Shown here: positions 1 through 13,800 of the stretch, piece after piece | Numbering within the stretch: position 1 is the first letter of the stretch | How the letters are laid out: each line of letters begins with the position of its first letter | Origin: Pteria penguin | Taxonomy: Eukaryota; Mollusca; Bivalvia; Pterioida; Pteriidae | Direction of reading: 5' to 3' | Assembly: GCA_035048485.1 (NCBI GenBank) | Contig: CM068582.1 | Span: 38,661,096 to 38,725,095, forward strand | Length of the DNA stretch: 64,000 nucleotides | Notes under the pieces: model-generated | Seen by the model: only the letters and a program-made list of their open reading frames with translations | Told to the model about the DNA's origin: nothing | Database searches by the model: none | Program-made: the position numbers and the translations under genes

Positions 1-211
1 TCAACTAACAGTAATCTTCATGGCGTGAGCGTGTACTGACACATTTAAAAGCAATCATCAATGACCGCTAACATGACGTTTGACTACGGGTACACCACAA
101 GCGGTCAGTTAATTAACATACCATAGGTAGGTGACCAGGTAAACGCGTCGTTAAACTGTCGGCGCAGAGAGGAGATAAGCAGTGTATTAATTAAAACTGC
201 AATTATTTGCT

Positions 212-428
212 ACAGTTACGTCCGGAAAACAAAATTTTGTCCGGATTATCGGAGCAAATTTTATGTACCTTTGGAATTCCGTACCCATATTTCCTTGTCC
301 GGATCCGGAACGCGGATTTCCGGATTATCGGATCAAAATATCATTTGGGAAATCCGTTCCCGCACTTTCTTGTCCGGAAAGTGGATTTTCCGGATAAACG
401 GAGCCCGGATTAACGGAGCATCACTGTA
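212..428. mobile_element. Short inverted-repeat element (MITE-like)
   Basis: Begins TACAGTTACGTCCGG and ends CCGGATTAACGGAGCATCACTGTA: the ends are roughly inverted and each is flanked by TA. Internally the words TCCGGATTATCGGA and CCGGAAA recur, giving a partly repeated, GC-richer island. Likely a non-autonomous Tc1/pogo-type element. Confidence 0.45.
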
Positions 429-629
429 ATATAATGTAATATTAGAACAGAATGTACAGTTTAGTGTTAAACATTACTCGGTATTGCTGTTAGATGGAAA
501 TTCGAGTCATCTAGGGCAGGACATGGTTTACTGTAAAAATATACTTCATCCATTAAAATCTTTTCTTAATTCATATGCCTTATGATGAGAAATTTTATAG
601 TTAGGCAAAATACAAGGCCTTCCACAAAA

Positions 630-800
630 ATTATGTAACCCGTGAGCTCTCCTCAAGGTTCAGGAAAACATGTAAATTGTGAGCTCTGGCCACTGGTTCA
701 GGAAATTGTGTAATATGTGAGCCCTCGTCATGGTTCAGGAAATCGTGTTATTCGTGAACCCTATCTCATGGTTTCAGAAAATTGTGTCAAAGGTTCAGAT
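630..800. repeat. Minisatellite, about 43-base units with GTGAGC
   Basis: Four diverged units, each containing a ...GTGAGCTCT/CCC...GGTTCAGGAAA... core. Upstream of this nothing gene-like was recognised in 1-1504. Confidence 0.6.
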
Positions 801-1504
801 TTTAAGGCAGAACCCCTATCGCATCAATATGAAACGAAACTCATATGGAGAGACATCGAACGAAAAGGGCAGTCATATACACATTACATATAGAGGATTG
901 GTGTACCATAACGATAAAAAGTAACCAAAGTTGTGAATATGATTATCCCTATGTATCAGGTTCAGGCTGCAGTATCTGATAGTGGTATATTTCCACAACT
1001 GATTTATTCTTTCTTTCAAGATTGTACTAAAAAAGTTACGACAGAAAAGATGCGAAAAGCGAGTGTTAATATTTCCCCGAATTATTGACAGTAGTGACCG
1101 CAACCAGACAGAAGGGTAGGGCCTGTATAGCATAATATTTTTTTTTTAAGTTAGAGAATCTTTTATACTCTTAAGTCGTGTGGCAATGGATATCATGCTC
1201 AGATATGAAGAACAGAAAATCATATCCCAAGTGGTGATATTCTTGACTCCTTAAATAGAGTTCAGCATATAAGGCGGGTCAAATTGGTTATTTCTGCCAT
1301 ATAATGTTTTATCTTTTCACTAATTGCGCAATAACGAATAGTAGGAAGCTATATAACGAAACTGAAACAGAATCGCGTTATGAAGAGTAGTACATGTACA
1401 GAGATTGTGTATGATAGAACTGAAATTGAAAGAATGAAAGAAAAGTTTGTTAATCTTATACATTTTTAATCAACCAACAAAAATATATATTTCATAAATT
1501 GCAG

Positions 1505-1654
1505 GTAAAGAAATAATTGATTGTGAGAATAATTGCGAGCCGCTGAAATGTGTGCCATGCAGATCTGGGTATGTCCAACCGGATTTGATACATTGGGACT
1601 CCGATAATATATCTTGTTACAAGGCACCTGAGGATAATTCCTGTTATGAAGTCG
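1505..1654 (+). CDS. Receptor exon a: first visible cysteine-rich segment
   Basis: The acceptor ...AAATTGCAG ends at 1504 and the donor GTCG|GTATGA follows 1654. The exon enters and leaves in phase 1 and encodes six cysteines, with CVPCRSGY resembling the CxxC-x-G-(Y/F) start of a TNFR repeat. It is followed by in-frame intron sequence, so it is not terminal. Confidence 0.7.
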
Positions 1655-4600
1655 GTATGAAAAGAAAATATCTATGGAAAACTAGATGTGTTAAATCCAA
1701 ATGTAACGATATTAATTAATGTACATTATGCATTTTACAGTGATAGGAAAAGCAAATATTAATGTTTTCACACATCTTGTAATACAGCAGTAAAATCTTT
1801 GTTAATGTTCTGAATATAGTCATTGTTATTGGCATCAGCTAATGAACTGCAAAATATCTAGTGGTCAGTGTAAAAGTAATAAATACATCCATCTTTTGTT
1901 AATGTATCATCAGAAAACTGATGAGTCACATACATATAATTATCACGATAATTTCATAATTTATCAAAGAATTTATACTGCAATGTATATCTATAGATTT
2001 AAATTTATATATAACCTTTTGAAAGCATTAGAAAACTACCTGGAGAAACTAAATCTGAAATGAAAAAAACGACGTTTAGTTGATGAACTTATTGGATTTA
2101 ACAACTACAAACCTCATAACCCCTTGGTCTCAATGTCCTGTTCAGCAATAATTCTAAATTTATTTATCAACCTGCGGGAGATATTATTACAGTTGATCTT
2201 AATTGTATTTCTGACAAATATCTACGTTCAGTTTTTTAATAAAGGGCCAAAGTATAGATAACCTTCCAGGATATATTTTACAAAAGTCGAGATATTGTTG
2301 AAGAAGCACTAAGCACTTATTGTAAACGATGGTATAAAAGAGAACGTGTAAAAATACACTGAACATTGTAAAGCTATGTGTGACTTCAATTTAAGCATTC
2401 ATAAAAAGATCTTCCAACAATGTATTAAATTCTCAAATTACACAAAAATCCATATAAATCACGATTTATATCAAATTCTAGCCATTGCTTTCTACACATA
2501 TTACTTCTTCTCTTACTGCAATTAAAGACCATGTTATCAGTATCATCAATATGATACCAGTATTGTAATGCTCTTTTATCATTAGTAACGTCCATTACTT
2601 TTGGTCTATCAAAAATTCTAACGAAGTCATTGAAAACGTCCGTTTGAGCAATTCTGAGGAAAATAACGTTTCTACTTTTGAGTTTTCGACACTATATATC
2701 TCTCTACCTCATGACTTAATCAAAACCAAGTTGTTGTCTCTCATACGCTGGTGTTGTAGCAGAGAGTCTAAACCATACCTCTGTACTTCAGTTACATCTG
2801 GAGTTTAAAAAAAACCCACAATATCATATTTATAAACATTGGACTTGTACTGGGTTGTGTAATGCCTTAATGTTTTATGGATGATATTTATGTTCAATCT
2901 AATGGCGAGACTTTTCAACAGATTCTTGGGATTCTTATGGGCACTAACTGCACTCCCCTTATAGCAGATTGATTTCTATATAGGTATGAGATAGACTTTA
3001 TGCATTCCATTCAAACCCTCTAAACGTTTCTACCTTATCGATAAATTCGTTTACACCTATAGATATCTTGAAGATATTTTAGTAATCGGTAGCTTTGAGT
3101 TTGAAAACCACATAACTGACATTTATCAACCTAAACTTCAATTAAACGAAGCCAATACTTCTGATCAGGTAACATCTTTCTTGAACTTGAACATTAAAAT
3201 GATTAAATTATTAACAACAATATTTATACAAGCATAGACGATAACGTCACGACGTTGGATTTACTATTGTAAACTTCCCTTATCTAGATGGCGATGTCCC
3301 CAGACTCCAATCATATGGTATTTATATTAATCAATTGGTTCTGTTCGCTAGAGTCTGCACTAACGTTTTGGAATTTCATGCCAAAAATTCTCAGATTACT
3401 TTTAAATTTCTTACTCAGAGTTATAGATATCATAAACTTTGATAAACTCTTGATTAATTTTACATATCTTATTCAGACATTTTATCTAAATCTGGAAATG
3501 TGACATTTCAACAATACGTATTAAGCGGAATTTCCCATCCCAATTTCTACGGTGATTTAGTGTACAAATTAACGAGTGTCAAACGCTTTCGATATCGACA
3601 GTATGACCCCGAGATCATCGGTAAGACCAAAGGTTTTGTATCGGTCCCTCTATAACCCAATACAGACTTTTACTTGAGCGTTGCATGCTGACCAACAGGG
3701 CGGTGGGGACTCGATCACGGGCTTTGTCCAAACCTTTTCAGAGGGGACAAGGTCCTGATCCTCGTCCCCTCTGACTGTTAGTCGGGACTCCTATTGATGA
3801 CAGAGTACGGTTTACTTATGTTAATGTCGCTTTACATATTTGTGATAGCAACATATTATTCTATAATCGTTTGGTGTATAAATGTTTTTATGACCTCTCT
3901 TCTTAAGAACCCTGTTGATCCTTGTTCTCTATATGGATGTTTATTTATAAATTTTAAAGTGTGTGTCCTTTGATTGTGCTGTTTTGCGATGAGTAGGAAG
4001 GTGGTAGCCCGTAAACCGGTTAACCAAACCAATTGAGTGACGTTTGTTACTTCAATTGACCGTCCTACGCATAAAGTCGGTATAGTGGCCGCAGCTATTA
4101 TCATGTTTTGTGCAAATATCCTTTGAGATTGGTGTCATACAGCTTGGTGAGATGTTTTCTCTTTGTTAAACAGATTTTTATTCTAGTTTTGCTATTGCGC
4201 TTAACACACTTAAATGTTTTGGCAGATGTGAAGCCGAAGTCGAGGAATACAAATAATGATGCTACATTTTGTCCAAAAGCGATATTATGTCAATGTGATA
4301 ACAGTAACTGCTTCTACGGCAAAGATCCTTGTGTCTGTAATAGGCAATTCAATATATGTGGAAAAAACGAGACAATGAATCCCGAGACAGGAAGTAAGAA
4401 GAAATTGCTCTCTGATCAAATGTATTGTTACATATAATTTTCTGAGATGAAATATAAGCCGGCGTGACCTTGTGGTATCGCGTCGGACTCCTGATCGGGA
4501 GGCCGGGGTTCGAGTCCCGCTCTGGTCATGCCGGTGTCATGTCTTTCGGATGAGACAGTAAAAACCGAGGCCCCGTGTCGTGGTATGCATGAAAAAAAAC

Positions 4601-4788
4601 GTGCATGGCACGTTAAAGATCCCTCACTGCTTCGGATGGGTCCGTTGCAAAGGTCAAAATTTGTATGCCCCGCATCAGGCAGATGCCGTCACCATATACG
4701 TGAAATATTCGTGGTGTGACGTAAAACAAAAATCAATCAATCAATCAATCAATCCGAGATGAAATATATTTACTTACTTTTACTTCCT

Positions 4789-4861
<73 letters not shown>

Positions 4862-7800
4862 TTAATAACATGATACTTTCTCTTCCAGTTTGTGAGCCAT
4901 GTCCGCCAGGTCATTTCAAAGAGTCAGAGGGGTGTGGTGAATGTTTCCGTATTCCATTTATACATTCAACAACAAAATCGCCGACTCCATCAAAACTAAC
5001 AACGACACATATACCAGTAGTTCCAATTCAAGGTAAAGATAACGTAAATAGTTATCTTTAATGCTCTATTCAGATAATTATGGGATATCTTTCTGTTATC
5101 TGAGACATTTCAAATTGGTTATGTGATCTTCCAATCCACAAACGGATCTCCTTCGAAAAGGACATTTAAGAAATCTTTTGTAGTTTTCACATATCTTGTA
5201 TAGGATTATACCTCTTCCTTCGTTGTTGTAATGTAACATTCTGGTTTTAAATAAGACCTTTATTCACAGTATGCATTCTATTGGAGAAAAAAACCCAAGA
5301 CAAAAAAACAAAAAAAAAAAAACATCATGAAATGACAATGCATTCTTAAAAGTGGGCCCTTAAACTGTGTGTGTTAATTAGTGTTATTCCAAATGACCAT
5401 CATAAGATGGTGCCTCAGCATCATAACAAATGCTTTCTTTTAAAAAGCGCAACGCCAACATTGCATATACCCCGCCCCCGGTCATTTTTGTAACATATTT
5501 TGGACATAACTCACATGACTACAATAGAGGGAATCTACTCCTCATACTCACCCACAAAGTTTTTCCAATCAAAAGTTTGTGTCTAATAATTAAAAGATAC
5601 GTCATTCGTCTTCATTTAATTTAGACAAAAAAAAATTACGTTTGTGTTCTGTAACATGACCTAATAAGATAGGGTCGGTAGGTAGGCTTTTCTTTTTCTT
5701 TTTTTTTTCTATGGAAAATGTCTTGACATTCAGATGGACATACATAATGTATAATAAAAGGATTTGTTCAACATAATTCATCATGTAAGACGAGGCTTGA
5801 TGCCATGAGGGTCGCCATATTTGTTTTAAAAACACCGGAAATAACAACAATGTGAAGTTTCAGAAAACCGATGGCGGCGCTTGTAAATGGCAAAAAAAAA
5901 AAAAAAAAAAAAAAACATCAGAGTCGGCGTCATTTTTGAGGGGTCGGTCGGGTTACAGGAAACAAGGAATATTGTTTAAGCCTTAGACATCAGTATTAAC
6001 TGACGCAAAACAAAATAAAAATAAATATGCAAATGACAGGTACCCTCATTATAACTTATTAATTTGATCTAGATATCCTTAAAATATATCTGTATACCAA
6101 ATATCAATTCAACATATCTAGCTGTTCTGAGAAAGAACTGCTAATTGTAAGAAATTTTCTAAGTCCAAGAGGGATAACTCTCACAAGAATTATTGAACCA
6201 TAACCAAATTTGAACTTGAGGTAAATATCCTTTAGATGTATCAGTATCTTAAATATAAATTCAATATCTTTATTGGTTCCAGAGATAATGTGCGGAACCT
6301 GCTAATTTTAAGAAATTTTTCCAAGGAAGTCCAAGGGGAATAACTCTGACAGAATTTATTGAACCATGAGCAAATTTGCACTTGACTTAGATGTACTTAA
6401 GATGTATCTATATACAAAATATCAATTTAATATTATTATTATTATTTTAAAATGTTATAAAACCGGACCGAGACTTAAATTAAAGGACTGAAGAAAAATA
6501 TTTTGTTCATTTTCAGTTTATTTTGGTACTTTTAAATAAACTGACTATATTAAGAACAGTAAAAATATATTCATGGTCTTTCCATATTACAAATGGAACA
6601 AAAGTACATGTATATTTAAAAATAAAAGTATAAAAAGTTAGACATAAGTATGGATTTTAGAAGTGACATTATCATAAACATGATTTATCCATTTTAAATT
6701 ACATTAAACAATAACAATTCATTTATGGCCTCTTCGTGTTAAAAATGAAAGAAAAATACATGTATTACTAAAAATAAATAAATAAATAAATAAATGAAAT
6801 AAAAGTATAGAATGTAAAACAAACTTATGGATTTTAGAAGTGATATAATAATAAACATGATTCATCAAAATTGAATTGTATTAAAGAACATATCTTTTTT
6901 AATCAGTAATAATTTATTCATGGTCTCTCCATTTAAAAATAAAACAAAAATACGTGTATTGCAAAAAGTAAAACTATATAAAAGTAAAAATACATATAGA
7001 TTTTGAAAGTAAAAAACCAAGAAGTACCGAAAGGTAAACCATACCTCATAGTCTATCTTATAGTCCATGGAATATAAGGACAATATTGTGTATAGTGTCA
7101 TATTCAGACAAATGCTAACCCCAATAATCGATGTGAGACCAGGTGCCAGGGAGGAGCAAGCGTCCCCTGGTTGCATACAACTCCCGTAGTAAAAGTCTGC
7201 AACAACTTTTCAAGTCGAGAAAGTAATTACATAAATATACAGATACTAACACATGAAGGAGACAAGAACACAGAGTCAAATTACCTGCTCATGGTATGAA
7301 ATGATGAGACATAAATATAAATATAAATTTTACACATGATTAAAAACATATATATGATTACTTCATATAAATATTAAAACAGAATTATCAGCGATTTTCC
7401 AAGGAGCATGTGTAGCCCATGAACATAATTAGGACAAAAGTAAGACAGACAGAGGGATGGACAGACAGATGACGGACAAAATGATCAAAGTGCTCAGGAC
7501 TATGCTTCAAAGGCAAAATATTAACTATATATAAATAAAAATACTATTACATATAGATTTGTACATTCATTACAAATGTAAGTCAATACTCCTACTGTTG
7601 ATCCTATCATAGTCCTATCCATAAAGTGTTTTATCTGACAAGGTCAAAGGTCAAGGTCAAAATCCAAATGATTATTGGCACAAAATATATGTCTTACAAA
7701 ATTAAAGTCAACATTTCTATAAATGATTCTATAATTATTATAGCCCTTTCAACATATAAAAACAAAGATTTTAAATTGGCAAGGTAAAAAATCTATACAG

Positions 7801-10800
7801 TGTTTGAAAGATCTAATCAAGATCTATCTATATATGAAATATGAAAATGATAAACCATGTAGTTTTTTTTCCAAAAGTAACCTTAACATAACATCGAAAC
7901 CAAATTGTTGACAGAGACCGACCGACAGACATCACCATTTCATAGACCGGATTTTTGCCTCGCAACTCAGCCAAATAACTTAATCTAATTAGAACACAAA
8001 ACATGTAGTTGAATAGGGTCACCGAAGAAGTTTCCCCGTCACTATTTGATATAAATGACTTGTTAATAGCTGGGATATATTTTAGTATACCTTCATACAG
8101 TTCAGATTAGCCTCAAGTCGTGGTCTTATCTGGATGATAAGACCACAATTTCTTCGGTTGCATAAACTTACAGTTTTGATATACGGAATGGCCGGCACGA
8201 TTCTACGGTACGGATTTCAGTATCAAATGGAGCACATATCAAATGGAACACATATCAAGCAAATATAAACATTAAGAAAACGATCGGCAACATAAACTTA
8301 TCTCCGGTATGTGTCAAATTCGCCGTTTTGTTTATATGTAGTCTGAATCATCCACACGTCTGATTCTTGTTATAGGTCTACAGCGATAATATTGCCCATA
8401 TTTATAAACACGACGAGTCTAACTTTATCATAACAGGGGAGACAGGTTTATCATGGTCAAAGATTCCTAAAAGGTTTATTTTTACTTTGAATGATAGTAG
8501 ATTTTCGCCTCAGTTCATATAGCGGCGGTGGCGTAGAGGATGAATACACCAGTAGTTACCGCTAAGCCACATTGTGATGTTAAAAACATGGCCATGTATA
8601 TGAATATTGGTATGTATTGGAAGAAATAAACTTTGTTAAACACTCCTATAATTTAATAATGGAATCTTTGTTTTGGTTTTTTAAAAGCCCGGATGAGAAC
8701 CATTATCGCTGTAGATCTATAGTAGGTGGATGATAGAAATTGAAAACGGGAATAAAAGAAAAACACAGGACCGCGTGCAAAACAATAGCATTAACTTTTA
8801 GAAATAGCAGTTTTAGGACCGGGAAATCCGACGAACTACTTATCAAATTGATATGGCTTTAGCGATTTCAGCAGCTATTTCATTCCATTTTAGAAACCTT
8901 CGTACAAGCCTTAGGTAATAAATTTTTATTACTCCTTATATTTCAAATATAAGGTCCATTATGAAATATTAAGTTTGAAAATAAATATGTAACTATTATG
9001 TGTAGAAATAAAAATACATTTTTATTTATCGGGTTTTTGTTTGTTAACAAAGACTTGTTTAAAGACTAATTCAATAATAACATTTAAATGATGGATTATA
9101 TATCAAAATATCGAGAAAAAAAAATCAATTGCGAATCCTATAACAGTTTCAATTGTAAAACGTTTTTCATAAGTACTACTTTTAGTCTGTATGTCTGCCC
9201 ATAACAAGCACGGAAAAGTACATACACGAAATGCTACAAACATCTAATCAGGATTCATGCTAAAATAGTCAAATCATTTTTTTCAACGGGGATTCTTAAG
9301 TTTAAAAAAAATCAAAGGCTCAAGTGAGTTATAGTCTTAGTGCGCCGTCCGTCCTCCGTCGTCGTCGTCGTCCGTCCGTCTGTTCGTCGTTAACTTTTTA
9401 ACATTTTCGACTTCTTCTCTGGAACTGCTTTGCAGATTTAGATCAGACTTTGTATATATGATGTACTCAAGGTCCCCTACTAAAATTGTGTTCGGGGTCC
9501 AGATTCTCTCAGGGGTGGATCCAGGGCGGGGCCAAAGTGCCCAAAACGGTACCCCTCTTCAAAAATCTTCTCCAGAACCAGTGCATAAATGGGGCAATCT
9601 ATAAAGATGGGTTATCAAAAATTGTGTTCGAGGTTAAGATCCATCAAATAGAAATTTACGCTTTTTGACGTGTGTGCCATTTTTTCAGTTAATTGATGTT
9701 TATGATTTCTTAATGACTATTTTGATCATAATTATGGTAAGGAAAATTATTGTGAAAGAATTGTATAAATATATTAATTTTTGGATTTTAATGAGTTTTT
9801 TACGACTTCCAAAAAAAAAGGGGGGGGGGCGGGTGGCCATTTTTCACATTTTCAACTTTTTCTGTAAAACTGTAGGAAGGATTTTAATAAATCTTGGTAG
9901 AAATAAATCACTTATGATCTCCTTCAAATTCTGTTGTTTTCGTCCAGACCTCTTTACAGGTTGCGCCACCATAGTCAAAAGTAGGAGTACCCTCCTTTGA
10001 CAATATTCTTCTTCATACTGGCTGTATACAGAGACAAACAGAATGCATAGAAATGATCTAGAGGGATGAGTGAAGACGTATTGTCATTTTGGTTCCCTTC
10101 CAAAATCAAATTTTAGAATTTTTTTCGACATTTGTTTGGACTTTTCAATGCAGAAAAGTGTCATATTTCCAAGTAAATTGATAATGATGAATTCTTATGG
10201 ACCATTGTGATCATAATTATGGTAAGGAATGTTAATTTGAAAGAATTTTATCAATATTTCAATTTTTGGATTTTCTATGAATTTTTTAAGACTTCCAAAT
10301 GAGGGTGTATAGGGACAATTCTTCACATTTTTAACTTCTGCTGTTATACCACATGAAAGATTTTAATAAAACATGGTATACAAGAAGTACTATAGGTTCC
10401 TATCAATTTTGTACATTTCATCCAAATTGGTCAACAGATAATGCAACCATGTCTAAAAACTGTCGCACAATGGTACATATACCACTTGGTGATTAAAATA
10501 TTTAGAGGAACGGTTCAAATCCAGTTGTGGTCGATTTTTCTTTTCATTTCTTTACACATCTAAATAAAAGTTTTTAGATGTTTCTCAACATATGAAATTA
10601 GGCCATTTTAAATTGGATCTGGACAATATTTGAAACAATTGTTGTTCATGACCCAGACTTGAAATCAGTCAACAAAAGGTCCCACCTAAAGAAAATGACT
10701 AACTTGTTGCCCTGAATCACATCTTGCAGAGACAAAGCAAATGCTTAATATCAAAATCACCTGAATAGATGTGCAAAAAAGTGTTGTTTTTTATTCTGGT

Positions 10801-13800
10801 CCGAAATAAAATTTGACATATTTTCAACATTTGTGTAATGCAAAAATAAATGAATTCTTCCTTCCTGCATGACTGATCATCTAGGTACTCAGGTGAGCGA
10901 TATAGGCCCACTTGGGCCTCTTGTTAGAAATATATAAGAGAAATCGTCAAATGAAAAATGAAAAATTATTATCTTCAGAAACAAGAAACCCAACAACAGA
11001 AATGTCAGTCACAACATTCTCAAGTTACAATCCAGTGACCATAAAGAATACCACAATAAGGTATATGCAAACGAATACGATGGGAATTCTGGCAGAGAGA
11101 GGGCAAAATTTGTGAGTACATTGAATAATAATTGATGCAAAGTTGTTGATATACAATGCATATAGTCAACGTTAGAAATGATGTGTGTGAAAGAGAGAAA
11201 ATGTAAATGTTTTATGATAACACTCGACGGACAAACGTCGCCTTAGTCTTAGATCACCTCAAACTGTTTAAGAAATGGATTGTACATTTAAACTTCAGCC
11301 ATCTGTTTCTGAACAGCCACGAGCAATATTTCGTATCTCTTCTTGACTAAAACGTCAAACACATTGCATATTCGTTTTAAAAGTGCTTGGCAAAGAGATA
11401 TTGAAAGGTTGATCATAAGTGAGAGATCTTCCTTCTACACAAAAGAATCGACCCAAGACGAATTGAATGGAAAACAGTTCGAAAATTATTTATAGAATAT
11501 AACAAAAATAATCAAGAAATATGGGAAAAGACATTTGAATTTAAAAGCACATTAGGAGACTACGCATTGCCGTTGTGGCACCTATTCAGGACGTTTATTT
11601 AAAGTGACAATTATCTCTCAGTTGAGGTGGTTAACTACACAGTTACTGCGGTTTTTATTCAGAACGTTCATTGCGACCCACAGTCCAGGAAAACTAAACA
11701 AATTTTCGGTGAACCTCAAACAAATTGCAATAAAAATTATTTTGCCATCATGCATTTCTCTGAAGTCCCACTAACACCAGAAAAAAGAAGGCAGCGATCC
11801 CTCTGGGAGAATACCAGAGAAAAGGGAATCGTCTTGTGGTAACATATTAGGGGCACATTGAAACTTTTTTATTGTTCATTTTCCACAATTTGATTTGTAA
11901 ATTGTTCACTTTGATCTGTAAGTTTATTCTTAATTCTCTGAATTTTCCTCTTCCATCTGTAAATATTAGATCAATCTGTAATTTTTTACGCTTTAATATG
12001 TTACGTTCACACTTTAATCTATAAATATTACCCTATGATCTGTAAAACTTACACTTAAATCGTTTTAATTTATTAAATTTACACTTTAATGTTTCAAACT
12101 TAAACTTGTTTAAAATTCAAACCTCAATCGGGAATAATTAAATTTTGGTGTGGTTTATATCTGGGCAAAATCATTCATACTTTTCCAGTTTTAAAATGAC
12201 CAAATAGCCAGTTTTTTCACACAGTAGTCTCCGCATTTGCGTCTTGATTTAAAGTTTACAGTTGAAGAAAAACAAAATCAAACTAAAAATAATTTTGACA
12301 ACTCTAAAATCATTTTGTATTCATGATTGGCTCGAAGGGTAAACCATATCTCATAGTCCATGGAATAAAAAAGACAATATCGTGTATAGAGTCATATTCA
12401 GACAACCCCGATAAAATCGAGGTGAGAGAGTAAACATCCCCTGGCTGTATGAAACAACCGTAGCAAAATTCCTGCAACAACTTTTCGAGTCGAGGAAGTA
12501 AATACATAAATATACACATGAAGGAGACAAGAACACGAAGTCAAATTATCCTATTCAAGGCATGAAATGTTGTTTAACTGAAATTCCGGTGTCGGAAATG
12601 CAAGTGAACAAATGCCTGTATATATACATGTACCAGTTACTTTCGTATTTTACATGTACGTGTTATGTCATTTCAAGTGTAGTCAAAAAGTTAAGATAGT
12701 TAGTTTGTATGGTCAGATCCCAAAATATCAGTTAACATTTTTGAAAAAGAGATCTGAATTTGCATTAGATCCCTATATCGACCATAAAACGTCCTCAATG
12801 ATATTTTCAAACGTTCCTCAATGTATCCCTGTGAGAGTAGTTTCGTGGTAAGAGGCCTCGCTCTCCAGACGAAATTTTCGTATTTAGAGCATGCCCTTAC
12901 ATAGCGTTTAAGTTGTGAAATAAAGACGCCATGTGCGGGAGAGGATGGTATGTTGCTACACAAAAAAGGGAAGTTGGCAATAAAGATAAAATTATCTTTC
13001 CTGTACACTTTTCTTTTTTTTTTAAGATTCCGCAACCTGCTGAAATAACAGATTTATTTTCCTTATGTGTTTTATCGCAAATATTCGGGTCATACAGTTT
13101 TAAAATTTTCAGACAAAAACGCCTTCTTTAAACACAGGAGATATTTATAAATTGTGTAATAAAATGAAAATAAATACTTTATCATCGGTAACGATTTTAC
13201 GGATAAAAATAGATGGAAATGTGAATTTTACAGATTAATGTGTACCTTTAACAAATTGAAGTAGATAGTTTACAAATCAAGATGTGAAAAAAGACTGCGT
13301 GACCTCAATACACTTTAGAATAGTCAATTTGTATGCGAGAAACGCACAATATCAAACAAAAATGTTGTTTTACAATCTGAACCTTCTCATAAGAAAATAA
13401 GTCATTGACTAAAAGGGTGATATTTAGGACGTTTAATTTTACTGTGATACTATTTTGTATTTTCAGAAATGTTTTCTTAGGCGTCGCAGTTCTAGCAGCT
13501 CTAGTGACACTGGCAGTGGGTGTTACATTTTATATATACAGAAAACGCAACCCATATAGTAAGGTTAAATTTTGTATCAATGAATAGCAAAGTTGATTAC
13601 ATGTTTCTATCGGGTATGAAATGTATAAAATCCTTTTATGCTGGGCTTGACTAGCCAAGCAGACGACACTTCTTTCGCGCAATAGGTAAATTCTCTCCTT
13701 GAATGTGCGTAATTATTTTATGGGGGACATATTTTATAAGAAAGAATAGTCACAAATTCAAATAGACACAAATATTTCTCGGAGTTTTATGAAAAGACGG

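Larger units (their letters stand above)
5033..10978. other. Receptor intron, 5.9 kb, repeat-rich
   Basis: No coding exon recognised. It holds poly-A tracts (5299-5321, 5892-5915), AT-rich tandem segments of related sentences at 6060-6460 and 6540-7000, a copy of a dispersed repeat at 7015-7200, a short AAGGTCAAAGGTCAAGG block at about 7645, and the element 9310-10925. Confidence 0.6.

Noticed and set aside
4759..4888. Poly-Asn reading frame ahead of the CEPCPPG sequence
   Set aside because: It is the (TAA)n array; a good acceptor at 4888 and correct phase show the exon starts after it.
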